Source of the DNA: DATFQE01 sp963739085
Lineage (GTDB): Bacteria > Actinomycetota > Thermoleophilia > Gaiellales > Gaiellaceae
Direction of reading: 5' to 3'
Assembly: GCA_963739085.1 (NCBI GenBank)
Contig: CAVTZA010000007.1
Coordinates: 1-64,000 of the forward strand
DNA length: 64,000 nucleotides
Under the pieces are notes generated by a model. The model saw only the letters and a list, made by a program, of their open reading frames with translations, was not told the origin of the DNA and ran no database searches. The stretch's first letter is position 1. The number at the start of each line of letters is the position of its first letter. This document shows, in pieces, positions 34,603 through 43,755 of the stretch. Made by a program: the position numbers and the translations under genes.

Positions 34603-35514
34603 TCACCTCAGCGGCGTTCCGATGACGTGTGAGAGATTGAGCCTCCCTCCGACCGTGACGTGAATGACGCCCCTTTCGTCGACCAGGAAGGCGAACTGCA
34701 GAATGTCTTCGTAATCGGCCGCATACTGCGTCGGCTTCTCAACGCCCGAGGGGTCGTAGCCGGCCGGGGTCCCACCAAGCGGCGTCAGGATGTTGCGTGT
34801 CGGGCTGCCGGGGTTCATCTGGGGCCCGCTGTACTCGAACGTGTGGTAGATCACCGCGGTCCCGTCGATCTTCAGCGCGTCCTCGAGGATCGGGGTGGCA
34901 AGCCTCTCCGTCTCCTGCATCGCCTTGGCGTACGCCCCGATGTTCTTCAGGGTCTGCGGGTTGGAGAGCTTCCCGCCGAGTGCCTTTCGCACAAGCTCGT
35001 CCCTCTTCCTCTCGAGCTCGACGGTCTTCTTGCCCAGCTCGTCGATCTTCTTCCGTGTCGCTTCGTCCATCTTCTTGCTCGCCGGGTCATCGGTCCTCTT
35101 GCGTGCCGGTACGAGCACGTGGCCGTGGAAGAAGTCGTCGATATTGATACCGGCCGTACGAGCGGGGTTGGTGGACGTGAGGGCGAACTTCAACGTCTTG
35201 CAGAGGTTCTCCTGAAACGGCTTCGGGAACCACGCGCTGTCTGCCTCGAACCGGAGGTCCTGCTTCTTCTTGACCAGCGCTGAGTAGTCCGCGGGCGTGA
35301 AGTCCCAGTCCTCTCGCTGGAGCAGGGGGCCGGGCACCGCCGGGGCGGCCGATCGCCGGTGCGATCGGGACAGGGCACGCACGACCGCCTGATTTCCCGC
35401 TGTCCGCTGGAGATCGAGCAGCGACTGAGCGGCATTCTGGCGAACCGACCTTTTCGCGACCCAAGGGACAGCATGCTTGCCCGCAGCCTTGCGCTCGAAG
35501 GCGCGACTCCTCAT
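34603..35514 (-). CDS. LQRTAGN-motif protein (possible contractile-injection-system cargo)
   Basis: 303 residues from ATG 35514 with AAAAGGGG upstream; the track-length start at 35544 is less likely. A basic N-terminus (RSRAFERKAAGKHAVP) is followed by SLLDLQRTAGNQAVVRALSR, the segment seen at the N-termini of many proteins encoded with extracellular contractile injection systems and DUF4157 proteins. A long Lys/Glu coiled coil comes next (KKMDEATRKKIDELGKKTVE), then a beta-rich C-terminal domain ending in VDERGVIHVTVGGRLNLSHV. There is no HExxH and no signal peptide. It is divergent from a second LQRTxGN protein with a 95-base gap. Confidence 0.7.
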   Translation of the reverse strand: MRSRAFERKAAGKHAVPWVAKRSVRQNAAQSLLDLQRTAGNQAVVRALSRSHRRSAAPAVPGPLLQREDWDFTPADYSALVKKKQDLRFEADSAWFPKPFQENLCKTLKFALTSTNPARTAGINIDDFFHGHVLVPARKRTDDPASKKMDEATRKKIDELGKKTVELERKRDELVRKALGGKLSNPQTLKNIGAYAKAMQETERLATPILEDALKIDGTAVIYHTFEYSGPQMNPGSPTRNILTPLGGTPAGYDPSGVEKPTQYAADYEDILQFAFLVDERGVIHVTVGGRLNLSHVIGTPLR

Positions 35515-35609
35515 GTATTGCCCCTTTTCGGCGGGTTGCCGCACCCGATGTTCTCACAAGCGCAAGCGCGCGTAGTGGTTTTTCCGCGGCATCGTTGTAC
35601 GCTCCTCAC

Positions 35610-37238
35610 GTGGACGTGCGCGCAGTTGAGCCGGCGCAGCGTGGACGTCTGCGGCCTTCGTCCCGCCCGGCGCCTACGCCGGTGACGCTTGCCGCCCAGG
35701 GCATGCTCGCCCTTCAGCGGACGGTCGGCAATCGAGCGGCGACGGCGCTCCTGCAGCGACAGCTCATCCTCGCTGCGCCGCCGACGCGGCCGACCGTCGA
35801 GACGGGAGACATCGACCAGGCGGTCGGGGTGCTTCAGCAGAAGCTGAACGTCCTCGGCGAGAACCTCGTCATCGACGCCGAGTTCGGCGGCCGGACGCGG
35901 GCGGCGGTCGTCCGCTTCCAGCGCGCTCATCCGCCGCTGATGCCCAACGGCGTTGCCGACGCCGATACCTGGACGACGCTCGACGCGCTCGTCGAGGGCG
36001 GGGAGCTTCAGCCCGACGGGTCGTTGTCACCCGTCCTCGCGCACAGCCCGGCGGACCCGACCGGTCGCCCGTTGCCTGACCCCGACCGCAAGCCGGTGCT
36101 TCGTGTCGGCTCGAAGGGGGTCGCCGTAGCCGAGCTGCACGAGAAGCTCAATCAGGGCGGTGAAAGCCTGCCGACGGCGACCGGCCTCGACGATGCCGAC
36201 GCGATGGAGTTCACCGCCGAGACCAAGACCGCCGTCCTCGGCTTTCAGCGTCGCCATCCCCCACTCGTGCGCGACGGAGTCGTCGGGAAGCGGACCTGGG
36301 CGGCGCTCGACGCGGCGGTGCCCGCCTCGACCGTCGGACGTGTGGATCAGATGCTGCTCATGCCCACGCGAGGAAAGGACATCTTCGGTACCCAGGCCGC
36401 GTACGACTGGGCCGTCGAGCCGAACCGGACACGGCCGACGCGGATCCGGGTTCGGGTTCGCTACGACTTCCAGGAGGATCCCAAGGCGCCGCTGCCGGAT
36501 CACGCCGACACCGTCAGGCAGCTCCTCGACGGGATCAGGACGGTCTGGAATGTGTTCAAGGCGGTCGAGGTGCCGGTGGGCGGCGGGCCGCCGCGTCCGG
36601 ACGTCGACATCGAATTCGACCCACAGCAGGGGTCGCCGGCCGACAAGAAGGTCGTTCTTTCGGCCGGACGGGGGCCCTCGAACGCGGGGCACTACTTCAT
36701 CGAGCCGGGCGACGACCTCACCGGTCTGTCCGCCCACGAGTTCGGACACCACTTCGGCCTGCAGGACGAGTACCAGCAGAGGGCCGCGGATCACATGCGC
36801 CAGACCGGAGAGGCGGCGCCCGTCGGAGACTGGCAGGGCGACGGGACTCCTCCCGAGCAGATCGCGCGCGAGCTCGCCACCGCCCTCCGGACTCCGCCGC
36901 GGGCGACGCACGGGGACCGCGCGCTCGCCGTCATCCAGAGCCACAACCTGACGCAGGGCGCCTTTGCCCAGCGCGTCGCGCACCGGTATCTCCGGCTCTT
37001 CGGCCTCAGCGTGATCGCCGACTGCAATCGGCTCATCGACGAGGATCCGAGCGAAGGCCCCATCACCAAGCAGCGCCTCTGCACGCAGCCGTTTCTCTAC
37101 ACGGCGCCAAACCTGATGGGAGGCGCCGAGACGCGGGGCACAGACCACGAGCACGCCGTGGAGCCACGGCACGTCCGCCATCTCTGTGTGCTCCTCGGGC
37201 AGGCGGTCGGCGGGATCTGGGAGCCGGCGCGCCGTTGA
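35610..37238 (+). CDS. LQRTVGN-motif zinc metallopeptidase with two peptidoglycan-binding domains
   Basis: About 542 residues; GTG 35610 is chosen, TTG 35595 is possible. The N-terminus has MLALQRTVGNRAATALLQRQ. Two PG_binding_1-like repeats follow (QAVGVLQQKLNVLGENLVID...FGGRTRAAVVRFQRAHPPL and LHEKLNQ...FTAETKTAVLGFQRRHPPL), then a peptidase domain with LSAHEFGHHFGLQDEYQQ, a HExxH zinc site extended to HEFGHHFGLQDEY. There is no signal peptide despite wall-binding modules, which fits delivery by an injection system rather than Sec. It may act on cell-wall-associated proteins of a target cell. It pairs divergently with the 34603-35514 gene. Confidence 0.78.
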   Translation: MDVRAVEPAQRGRLRPSSRPAPTPVTLAAQGMLALQRTVGNRAATALLQRQLILAAPPTRPTVETGDIDQAVGVLQQKLNVLGENLVIDAEFGGRTRAAVVRFQRAHPPLMPNGVADADTWTTLDALVEGGELQPDGSLSPVLAHSPADPTGRPLPDPDRKPVLRVGSKGVAVAELHEKLNQGGESLPTATGLDDADAMEFTAETKTAVLGFQRRHPPLVRDGVVGKRTWAALDAAVPASTVGRVDQMLLMPTRGKDIFGTQAAYDWAVEPNRTRPTRIRVRVRYDFQEDPKAPLPDHADTVRQLLDGIRTVWNVFKAVEVPVGGGPPRPDVDIEFDPQQGSPADKKVVLSAGRGPSNAGHYFIEPGDDLTGLSAHEFGHHFGLQDEYQQRAADHMRQTGEAAPVGDWQGDGTPPEQIARELATALRTPPRATHGDRALAVIQSHNLTQGAFAQRVAHRYLRLFGLSVIADCNRLIDEDPSEGPITKQRLCTQPFLYTAPNLMGGAETRGTDHEHAVEPRHVRHLCVLLGQAVGGIWEPARR

Positions 37239-37275
37239 TGCGAGCAGATTCCGGCCTGTAGGTGTTCGCCCGTCT

Positions 37276-37303
37276 GTGACGAGCGTGACGCTCGCTCTGT
37301 CAC
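37276..37303 (+). terminator. Bulged hairpin after the metallopeptidase gene
   Basis: GTGACGAGCG-TGA-CGCTC then GCTCT and GTCAC: a 10-bp stem with one bulge, 37 bases after the stop. It could be a terminator or a regulatory palindrome ahead of the kinase gene. Confidence 0.4.
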
Positions 37304-37416
37304 GTGCGCGAACGACGTCGCGACCCCGGGTTCTAGCGTGAAAAGCGTCACTCGCGCGGCGGCCGGAGTCGTCGCAGATGTGACGCATTGTCGACAGCCC
37401 CGTGGAAGAAGGCCGC

Positions 37417-39285
37417 ATGCTCGACGTACGGCGCACCGTCGGTCGCTACGAAATCCGCCGCGAAATCGGTCGGGGCGGCATGGCGGTCGTCTACCTCGCA
37501 CGGCAAGCCGACCTCGAGCGAGAGGTCGCGCTCAAGGAGCTCGCGTCGTTCCACGCCTCCGAGGAGACGTTCGCCGAGCGTTTCGTGCGTGAGTCGCGCG
37601 TCGTGGGATCGTTGAACCACCCGAACGTCGTGACGGTCTACGAGTACTTCGAGCACGAGGGCACGCCGTACATCGCGATGGAGTACGTCGACCGCGGGTC
37701 GCTGCGGCCGTGGATCGGGCGACTGTCGGTCGCCCAGGTCGCTGGGGCGTTCGAAGGCATCCTCGCGGGGCTCGCCCACGCGGCGAAGCGGGGGATCATC
37801 CACCGCGACCTGAAGCCGGAGAACTTGATGGTCACCGGCGAGGGAACGGTCAAGATCGCGGACTTCGGGATCGCAAAGGCACTGAACCGTGCGACCGTGG
37901 GGCGACTGTTGACGGCAACGGGGACGACCGTCGGCACTCCGACCTACATGTCCCCGGAGCAGGCTATGGGTCGGGATCTCGGTCCCTGGACGGATCTCTA
38001 CTCGGTCGGGGTCATGGCCTACGAGATGCTCGTCGGACGAGTTCCGTTCGATGACGCCGAGACGCCCATGGCGATCCTCATGCGGCACGTCAACGAGCCG
38101 ATCCCGGCTCCGCGGTCGGTCCGTCCGGATCTCGACGCCGACCTTGCGAGCTGGATCGAGAGGCTCCTCGCGAAGTCACCCGCCGACCGGACTCAGAGCG
38201 CCCATCAGGCCTGGGACGAGCTCGAGGAGATCGTGATCGGCACACTCGGCCCTCGCTGGCGCCGCGACGCGCGCCTGCTCGAACCTGATCCTCCGGGCAT
38301 CGCGACGGAGCAGCAGCCGCTGACCCCCGCGCCCTTCGAAGCCGAATCGGACGACGGCTTCGAGACCTTTCAGGCTCGCCGGCCTCCGAGGAAATCCACA
38401 GCAGCGCGCGCGATCGTGCCCGAGGAGACCACTCCTCCTCCCCTCGACCGCCCGATCACCCATGAAGAGCCCTCCCCCACGCCGCCTCTCGCGACACCGC
38501 CGGCGGTTGAGCCTGAGCTGCCCGTCGAGGCAGCACGCGTGGCGGCGGACACGGTGCCGCCCGGGAACCGCGTGCCGGCAGGGGTCACGAGCTTTCAGTG
38601 GCCCTCCGCGGGACGGCGCCGCCCCGGACTGGTGTTGTGGATCGGGCTCGCCGCGGCCGTCGCCGTCGCCTCGATGCTGCTGGGTGTGCTCCTCACGGCC
38701 TCGCTCGGCGGATCCGGTGACGACTCGCGCGACCAGGTCACCACGCTCACCACCACGAAGCCGGAACCCAAACCCAAGGCCAAACCCAAGCCGAAGGTCG
38801 TCGGTCCGACGGCACGTCATACCACCCTCAAAGAGACGGGCACGGCGGTCGTTGCATCGATTCGCTTCACGGGCCCGCCGCTGCGGCGGAAGACGCTGGC
38901 GACGAGGGACGGAGACTTGGCCGACGGCGCAGCGTCGGTACTCGTGGCACAACAGGGGCTCAAGTCCGCGATCGGAAGCAATGAGCTCGGTGGCCTCGCG
39001 ATCCGACCGGTGGCTACTGCGAATCGCCTGAGAATCGCGCTTTCAGCCAAGCGCGGAGCGTTCACGACCGTCGAGGCTCGGCCCGATCGCTCGGGCAGGA
39101 GCATCGCGATCATCGCGACGAAGAAGCCGAAGGCGGTGCCGACGACCGGCGGAGGCTCGGATGACACGACGGACGCGACCGGTGGCTCCACGACGGACGA
39201 AACAGGAGACGGAACCGACGACCCAGGCGGCGGCGGTTCGAAGAAGCACTGCTCTCCGTTCGAACGTCAACTCGGCCTGTGTTAG
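37417..39285 (+). CDS. Transmembrane Ser/Thr protein kinase
   Basis: 622 residues from ATG 37417 (GAAGAAGG upstream); GTG 37402 is an alternative. Hanks-type kinase domain: REIGRGGMAVVYLARQ, Lys in REVALKEL, HRDLKPENLMV, IADFGIAKAL, GTPTYMSPEQAMG. A Pro/Glu-rich juxtamembrane linker, one membrane helix (LVLWIGLAAAVAVASMLLGV, about residue 405-430) and an extracytoplasmic tail of about 190 residues follow. The tail has a KPKAKPKPK spacer and a Gly/Thr/Asp-rich end (GGGSDDTTDATGGSTTDETG) closing with two Cys. It is not a PASTA kinase. A collagen-like protein is encoded next. Confidence 0.92.
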   Translation: MLDVRRTVGRYEIRREIGRGGMAVVYLARQADLEREVALKELASFHASEETFAERFVRESRVVGSLNHPNVVTVYEYFEHEGTPYIAMEYVDRGSLRPWIGRLSVAQVAGAFEGILAGLAHAAKRGIIHRDLKPENLMVTGEGTVKIADFGIAKALNRATVGRLLTATGTTVGTPTYMSPEQAMGRDLGPWTDLYSVGVMAYEMLVGRVPFDDAETPMAILMRHVNEPIPAPRSVRPDLDADLASWIERLLAKSPADRTQSAHQAWDELEEIVIGTLGPRWRRDARLLEPDPPGIATEQQPLTPAPFEAESDDGFETFQARRPPRKSTAARAIVPEETTPPPLDRPITHEEPSPTPPLATPPAVEPELPVEAARVAADTVPPGNRVPAGVTSFQWPSAGRRRPGLVLWIGLAAAVAVASMLLGVLLTASLGGSGDDSRDQVTTLTTTKPEPKPKAKPKPKVVGPTARHTTLKETGTAVVASIRFTGPPLRRKTLATRDGDLADGAASVLVAQQGLKSAIGSNELGGLAIRPVATANRLRIALSAKRGAFTTVEARPDRSGRSIAIIATKKPKAVPTTGGGSDDTTDATGGSTTDETGDGTDDPGGGGSKKHCSPFERQLGLC

Positions 39286-39316
39286 CGATCAGACAGCCGC
39301 GAAGGAGGAACCCATC

Positions 39317-39912
39317 ATGAAGACCCCCGCCGACACGAGATGGACGCGCCTCAAGAAGCGCGTCGGGAAGACCTCGCCGTCGCTGATCATCGCAACCATG
39401 GCGCTGTTCGCGGCACTTGCAGGCCCGGGAATCGCCGCACAATCCGGAGCCCTCTGCGTCAACTGCGCCAGCGGCGCCCAGATCGTCGACGGGTCACTCA
39501 CCGGAGCGGACATCAGAGACCACTCCTTGACCAAGCGCGAGTTTCGCGGCGCGGTCGGAGGCCGGTCCGGCGCCCGCGGACGTCCCGGCGCTCGAGGGCG
39601 TCAGGGCCCGCAAGGACCGCAGGGGCAGCAAGGACCCAGGGGCCGCAGGGGCCGCAGGGCGCCAAGGGTGTCTCGAACTTCACGACGGTCACGTTCTCGA
39701 CCCCCGACGACACGCTCAACTCGAAGGAGACCTCAGTCACGTGTCCCGGAGGCGCCAAGGTGACGGGCGGTGGCTACGTGCTCACCGACTCGACGGCCAT
39801 CGCGAGCCGCAACTACGCAGTCGCCCCTGACACGTGGCTCGTCCGGGCCGCTCGGCCGAGCGCTGTAACCGCCTGGCACATCACGGTCGTGGCGGTGTGC
39901 GCCATTCCGTAG
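39317..39912 (+). pseudogene. Collagen-like surface protein, one-base frameshift in the Gly-x-y repeat
   Basis: ATG 39317 has AAGGAGG upstream. The first frame gives a basic N-terminus and helix (SLIIATMALFAALAGPGIAA), the GSLTGADIRDHSLTKREF pattern of a repeat-prone actinobacterial surface family, and collagen-type GxQ repeats (GPQGPQGQQGPRG). At about 39635-39640 the frame must shift by one to continue GPQGPQGAKG and a beta-rich C-terminal domain (SNFTTVTFSTPDDTLNSKET ... TAWHITVVAVCAIP). A missing C in a CCC run explains it. It may be a sequencing error, a dead gene or slippage-based phase variation. Confidence 0.75.
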
Positions 39913-39914
39913 CG

Positions 39915-40328
39915 TCAGAGCTCGAGCGCGCTGACCGCCCGGTCGAACTGGTCTTCGCGCACGTACACGACGTAGCCGAAGGCGCCGCGGCCGTCGGTCA
40001 CGCCGGTCGAGGCGTAGATGTCCACTCCCGCGTCGACGAGGCGCCGGTGCACGCCGGCCAGGGCACCGAGCTCGTCGTCGCCCTGCACGAGCAGCGCGTG
40101 GTACGGGCCGTCGAGCGCGAGCCCCGCCCCACTCGCGGCGGCGAGAAGCTTGCGGGAGTCCTCCGGGAAGAGCGCGAACTGGGCCACGCTCGGGCCGCTC
40201 GGCACAGCCGTGAACGCGAGCAGGTTGATGCCGAGTGCCGCCAGCTCCGACAGGACGCGATAGCCGACCCCGAGCTCGTCCCGGAGGGTCGTGTAGTAGT
40301 ACTCGACGGGTCGAATGGTGAAGGCCAT
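39915..40328 (-). CDS. Tandem ACT-domain protein
   Basis: 137 residues from ATG 40328 (AGGAG close upstream). Two ACT-like halves are visible: VEYYYTTLRDELGVGYRVLS with ELAALGINLLAFTAVPSG, and HALLVQGDDELGALAGVHRR with LVDAGVDIYASTGVTDGRGA. Stand-alone ACT proteins bind amino acids and often regulate metabolism. The ligand is unknown. It lies 30 bases downstream of the NRAMP gene on the same strand and ends two bases from the convergent collagen-like gene's stop. Confidence 0.78.
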   Translation of the reverse strand: MAFTIRPVEYYYTTLRDELGVGYRVLSELAALGINLLAFTAVPSGPSVAQFALFPEDSRKLLAAASGAGLALDGPYHALLVQGDDELGALAGVHRRLVDAGVDIYASTGVTDGRGAFGYVVYVREDQFDRAVSALEL

Positions 40329-40358
40329 GGCTCCTGGGTCGCGATAGCTTGACACCCG

Positions 40359-41651
40359 CTAGAGCGCGAGGTCCGCGAGCAGCACGACGTTGAGGGTGAT
40401 GATCACGGTCGCGATCGCGATCGCGACCGCGGTCGTGAAGCGGGTGTTCACGAGGGCGCCCATGAGGCTGCGGCGGCTGGTGATCCAGATCAGAGGCACG
40501 AGCGCGAACGGGATCCCGAACGACAGGACGACCTGGCTGATCACCAGCGCCCGAGAGGGATCGAGCCCGAGGGCGACGACGACGAGCGCCGGCGCGAGCG
40601 TGATCGCCCGGCGCAGGAACAGCGGGATCTGACGGTTGATGAATCCCTGCATCACGACCTGCCCCGCCATCGTCCCGACGGACGACGAGGAGAGTCCCGA
40701 GGCAAGGAGCGCGAGCCCGAACAGGAAGGCGACGCCCGCGCCCTCCTGAGCCTCCAGGAGGTCGTGCGCCACGGGGATGTCGTCCACGCCGAGCCCGCCC
40801 AGGGAGGCGGCGAAGATGGCGAGGATCGAGAGGTTGACGAAGCCGGCGATCGACATCGCGATCATCACGTCGATCCGCTCGAAGCGCTGGATCATGCGGC
40901 GCTCCCGGTCGTCGCGTCCGACGATGCGATGCTGCGTGAGCGCCGAGTGGAGATAGATGACGTGCGGCATCAGCGTCGCGCCGAGGATCCCCGTCGCGAT
41001 CAGGAGCGACTCGGTCCCCTGAAATTCCGGCACGAGGTGGCGCACGATCTCGCCGCCGGCGGGCTCCGTGACGAAGACGCTCAGGGCGAACGAGACCGCG
41101 ATCACGCCGACGAGGCCCGCGATGGCGGCCTCGAGCCGGCGAAACCCATGCCGCTGGAGGCCGAGGATCGCGAACGCGGCCCCGCCGGCGACGAGCGCGG
41201 CCGGAAACAGCGGCAGCCCCGTCAGCAGGTGCAGTCCCAGCGCAGCGCCGACCACCTCGGCGATGTCGGTCGCCATCGCCACCAGCTCGGCCTGGATCCA
41301 CAGGCCGTACCGCGCCCGCGGCATCGTCTCTCGGCACGCCTCGGCGAGGTTGAGGCCGCTTGCGACACCGAGCTTCGCCGAGAGCGTCTGCACGAGCATC
41401 GCCATCAGGTTTGCGCTGACGACGACCCACACGAGCAGGTAGCCGAACTTCGAGCCCGCGGCGGCTCCGGTGGCGAAGTTGCCCGGGTCGACGTAGGCGA
41501 CGGCGGCGATGAAAGCCGGGCCGAGGAACGGCCACAGCGCCTTCAGGCCCCTCCGTTCGCCCGCGAGCGATGCCTGGGCGGCCCGAAGCGTCGCGGCCTC
41601 GCCGGGCAGGACGTCTTCCGGGGTCGCTCGGAGCTGGTCCGGCCCGGGCAA
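40359..41651 (-). CDS. mntH: NRAMP-family divalent metal transporter
   Basis: 430 residues, eleven or so membrane helices. The metal-binding DPGN motif is in VAYVDPGNFATGAAAGSKFG, and the helix-6 motif is LGATLMPHVIYLHSALTQHR with MPH. These are the hallmark residues for Mn2+/Fe2+ proton symport. The cytoplasmic N-terminus (about 40 residues) is acidic to mixed. No MntR-type repressor is adjacent. Uptake of Mn or Fe is inferred from the family. Confidence 0.9.
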   Translation of the reverse strand: MPGPDQLRATPEDVLPGEAATLRAAQASLAGERRGLKALWPFLGPAFIAAVAYVDPGNFATGAAAGSKFGYLLVWVVVSANLMAMLVQTLSAKLGVASGLNLAEACRETMPRARYGLWIQAELVAMATDIAEVVGAALGLHLLTGLPLFPAALVAGGAAFAILGLQRHGFRRLEAAIAGLVGVIAVSFALSVFVTEPAGGEIVRHLVPEFQGTESLLIATGILGATLMPHVIYLHSALTQHRIVGRDDRERRMIQRFERIDVMIAMSIAGFVNLSILAIFAASLGGLGVDDIPVAHDLLEAQEGAGVAFLFGLALLASGLSSSSVGTMAGQVVMQGFINRQIPLFLRRAITLAPALVVVALGLDPSRALVISQVVLSFGIPFALVPLIWITSRRSLMGALVNTRFTTAVAIAIATVIITLNVVLLADLAL

Positions 41652-41972
41652 CCACCGGACGCTACCGCGCGTCCCGCTTGCTTGGCTACGAGGCGAGGAC
41701 GGTCGAGGCGGTTCGCGTGGGCAAGGCCGATCTGGCGTGCCCGACGGCCTGGTCCTCCCTCAGACCTGGATGCCCGATGGTGCCAACCTCGAGCTCACCG
41801 TCACGTGGCTCGACCGGCAGCGGAGACCGCCAGATCACGGCTACCAATGGAGTCATCGAGTCGCAGCCGTGACCGGCAACGGCTTTGTTGAGACGCCGGT
41901 TCAGGGTTGCATTCCGACCCGCACCGCGTATGTTTGGCCCGGCCAGGTAATCGGGAAGAGAACAGGAGCTAG
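41652..41972. other. Intergenic stretch upstream of the sigma factor gene
   Basis: About 320 bases. Frames on both strands show weak protein-like segments but no start with a ribosome site and no family I recognise. It must hold the divergent promoters of the transporter and the sigma factor. Confidence 0.5.
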
Positions 41973-43040
41973 ATGTCGGTCTACATTGAGAGCGTTCTCC
42001 AGTACGAGGACGTGCGGATTCTGCTGGAGGGCGCTGCAGAGAACGGCGTCGTCCGCCGCACACAGCTGACCGAGCTCATCGAGACGCACGAGCTCGACGC
42101 GCTAGAGATCGAAACGCTCTACCGTGAGCTCGACCAGCGGAACGTCGAGATCAACGAGGACGAGCGCGCCGATGCCGAGGCCCCGCCGCCGCCTCCGCCG
42201 CAGCCGCTGCAGACGTCGTTCGAGACCACGACGGACGCGCTGCAGCTGTTCCTGCGCGAGGCAGGACGTCATGCGCTCCTGACGGCCGCCCAGGAGGTCG
42301 AGCTGTCGAAGCGGATCGAGCGCGGCGACATGGACGCCAAGCAGCACATGATCCAGTCCAACCTCCGCCTCGTCGTCTCGATCGCGAAGAACTACCGCAA
42401 CCAGGGCCTGCCCTTCCTCGACCTGATCCAGGAGGGCACGCTCGGCCTGATCCGCGCGGTCGAGAAGTTCGACTGGCGCCGGGGGTACAAGTTCTCCACG
42501 TACGCGACCTGGTGGATTCGCCAGGCGGTGGCGCGAGCACTCGCCGACAAGGCGCGCACGATCCGGATGCCCGTCCACATCGTCGAGCGCCTCCAGAAGA
42601 TGAACAAGGCCGAGCGCCTGCTCTGGACGCAGCTCGGACGCGAGCCGACGCTCGAGGAGATCGCCGAGGAGGCGAGCCTGCCGATCGAGCAAGCGCGGGA
42701 GGTGCGAGCCGCGGCACGGGCGTCGACGAGCCTCGACCAGCCGGTCGGCGAGGAGGAGGACGCGGTTTTCGGCGACTTCCTCGCCGGCGACGGCCCGCTC
42801 CCCGAGGACCAGGTGGAGGTCAACCTCCGCTCCCAGGCGCTCGGGCTGGCGCTGTCCGCGCTCGGCGACCGCGAGCGCCAGGTGATCATCCTCCGCTACG
42901 GCCTCGGCGACCGCGAGCCGAAGACGCTCGAGGAGATCGGGCGCCGGCTCGGGTTGACGCGCGAGCGCGTCCGTCAGATCGAGCTCGACTCGCTCAGGCG
43001 CCTGGCGAAGTTGCGCGAGATGGAAGGCGTGGAGCAGTAG
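41973..43040 (+). CDS. RpoD-type (group 1/2) sigma factor A
   Basis: 355 residues, ATG 41973 with CAGGAG upstream. A short N-terminal region with an acidic, poly-Pro linker precedes region 1.2 (DALQLFLREAGRHALLTAAQ), region 2 (NLRLVVSIAKNYRNQGLPFL; FDWRRGYKFSTYATWWIRQA), region 3 and region 4 (YGLGDREPKTLEEIGRRLGL, TRERVRQIELDSLRRL). It resembles SigA/HrdB paralogues without a long region 1.1. A second RpoD-type gene lies about 0.7 kb away on the other strand, so this is probably a primary-like alternative sigma factor. Confidence 0.9.
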   Translation: MSVYIESVLQYEDVRILLEGAAENGVVRRTQLTELIETHELDALEIETLYRELDQRNVEINEDERADAEAPPPPPPQPLQTSFETTTDALQLFLREAGRHALLTAAQEVELSKRIERGDMDAKQHMIQSNLRLVVSIAKNYRNQGLPFLDLIQEGTLGLIRAVEKFDWRRGYKFSTYATWWIRQAVARALADKARTIRMPVHIVERLQKMNKAERLLWTQLGREPTLEEIAEEASLPIEQAREVRAAARASTSLDQPVGEEEDAVFGDFLAGDGPLPEDQVEVNLRSQALGLALSALGDRERQVIILRYGLGDREPKTLEEIGRRLGLTRERVRQIELDSLRRLAKLREMEGVEQ

Positions 43041-43734
43041 CCTCCGCGTCGAGCGCGCTTCCGTCGAAATAACGCAGGGCCGCCTCGGGGCCGAGGTCCG
43101 CACGAGCGCGCTCGAACGCGGCGTCCAGGAAGGGCGGGCGGCCGAGCCGATGGCCGTCGGAGGCCACGAACGCCGCGGTGCCGCTCCGGAGCAGCTGCCA
43201 GGCGATCTCCTCCGCCTCCTCCCCGTGCCGCCCCAGCAGGCTGGTGGCGTTGACCTGCAGCTGCCAGCCGCGGTCTGCGAGCCCCTCGGCGAGTGCCAGG
43301 CCCACCTCCTCCCCTCTCTCCGGATGGGCGATGACCGGCAGGAGCCCCTGTGCCTCGGCGCGCTCGGCGAGCGCGATCGTGACGTCGGGAGAGCCGACGA
43401 ACGGCACCTCGACGAGCACCGAGCGCGTTCCCTGGAGCGCGTAGCGGCTCAGGTCCTCCCGGAGCAGCCAGCGCGCCGGTGCCAGCTCGTAGCCGAGGCG
43501 GAGGACCAGCCCGGCATCCGGGGCGACGCGCGCGTAGGCGGCTTGCACCCCACGCTCGCGCTCATCGGTCAGCGGCAGGTGCGCCCAGACGTGCGGCGTC
43601 GCGTAGAGGATGCGCGTCCCGCGCCGCGCCGCCTCGCGACAGAGCTCGATGCCCTGCTCCACGCTTTGTGCTCCGTCGTCGCCGGACGGGACGACATGCG
43701 AGTGGATGTCGACGAAGCCGGGCACCGCGACCAC
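42994..43734 (-). CDS. PHP-domain tyrosine phosphatase (CpsB/CapC type)
   Basis: 246 residues. The PHP metal site begins FVDIHSHVVPSGDDGAQSV; other ligands are in YATPHVWAHLP, VIAHPERGEEV and FVASDGHRLGR. This family dephosphorylates tyrosine kinases that control capsule or exopolysaccharide export. Its 3' end overlaps the 3' end of the convergent sigma gene by 47 bases, and it follows the second sigma gene by 21 bases on the same strand. No exopolysaccharide kinase is in the window. Confidence 0.83.
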   Translation of the reverse strand: MVAVPGFVDIHSHVVPSGDDGAQSVEQGIELCREAARRGTRILYATPHVWAHLPLTDERERGVQAAYARVAPDAGLVLRLGYELAPARWLLREDLSRYALQGTRSVLVEVPFVGSPDVTIALAERAEAQGLLPVIAHPERGEEVGLALAEGLADRGWQLQVNATSLLGRHGEEAEEIAWQLLRSGTAAFVASDGHRLGRPPFLDAAFERARADLGPEAALRYFDGSALDAEATAPRLPSRATSPGA

Positions 43735-43755
43735 GGTACCGGGGCGGAGGCGCGT

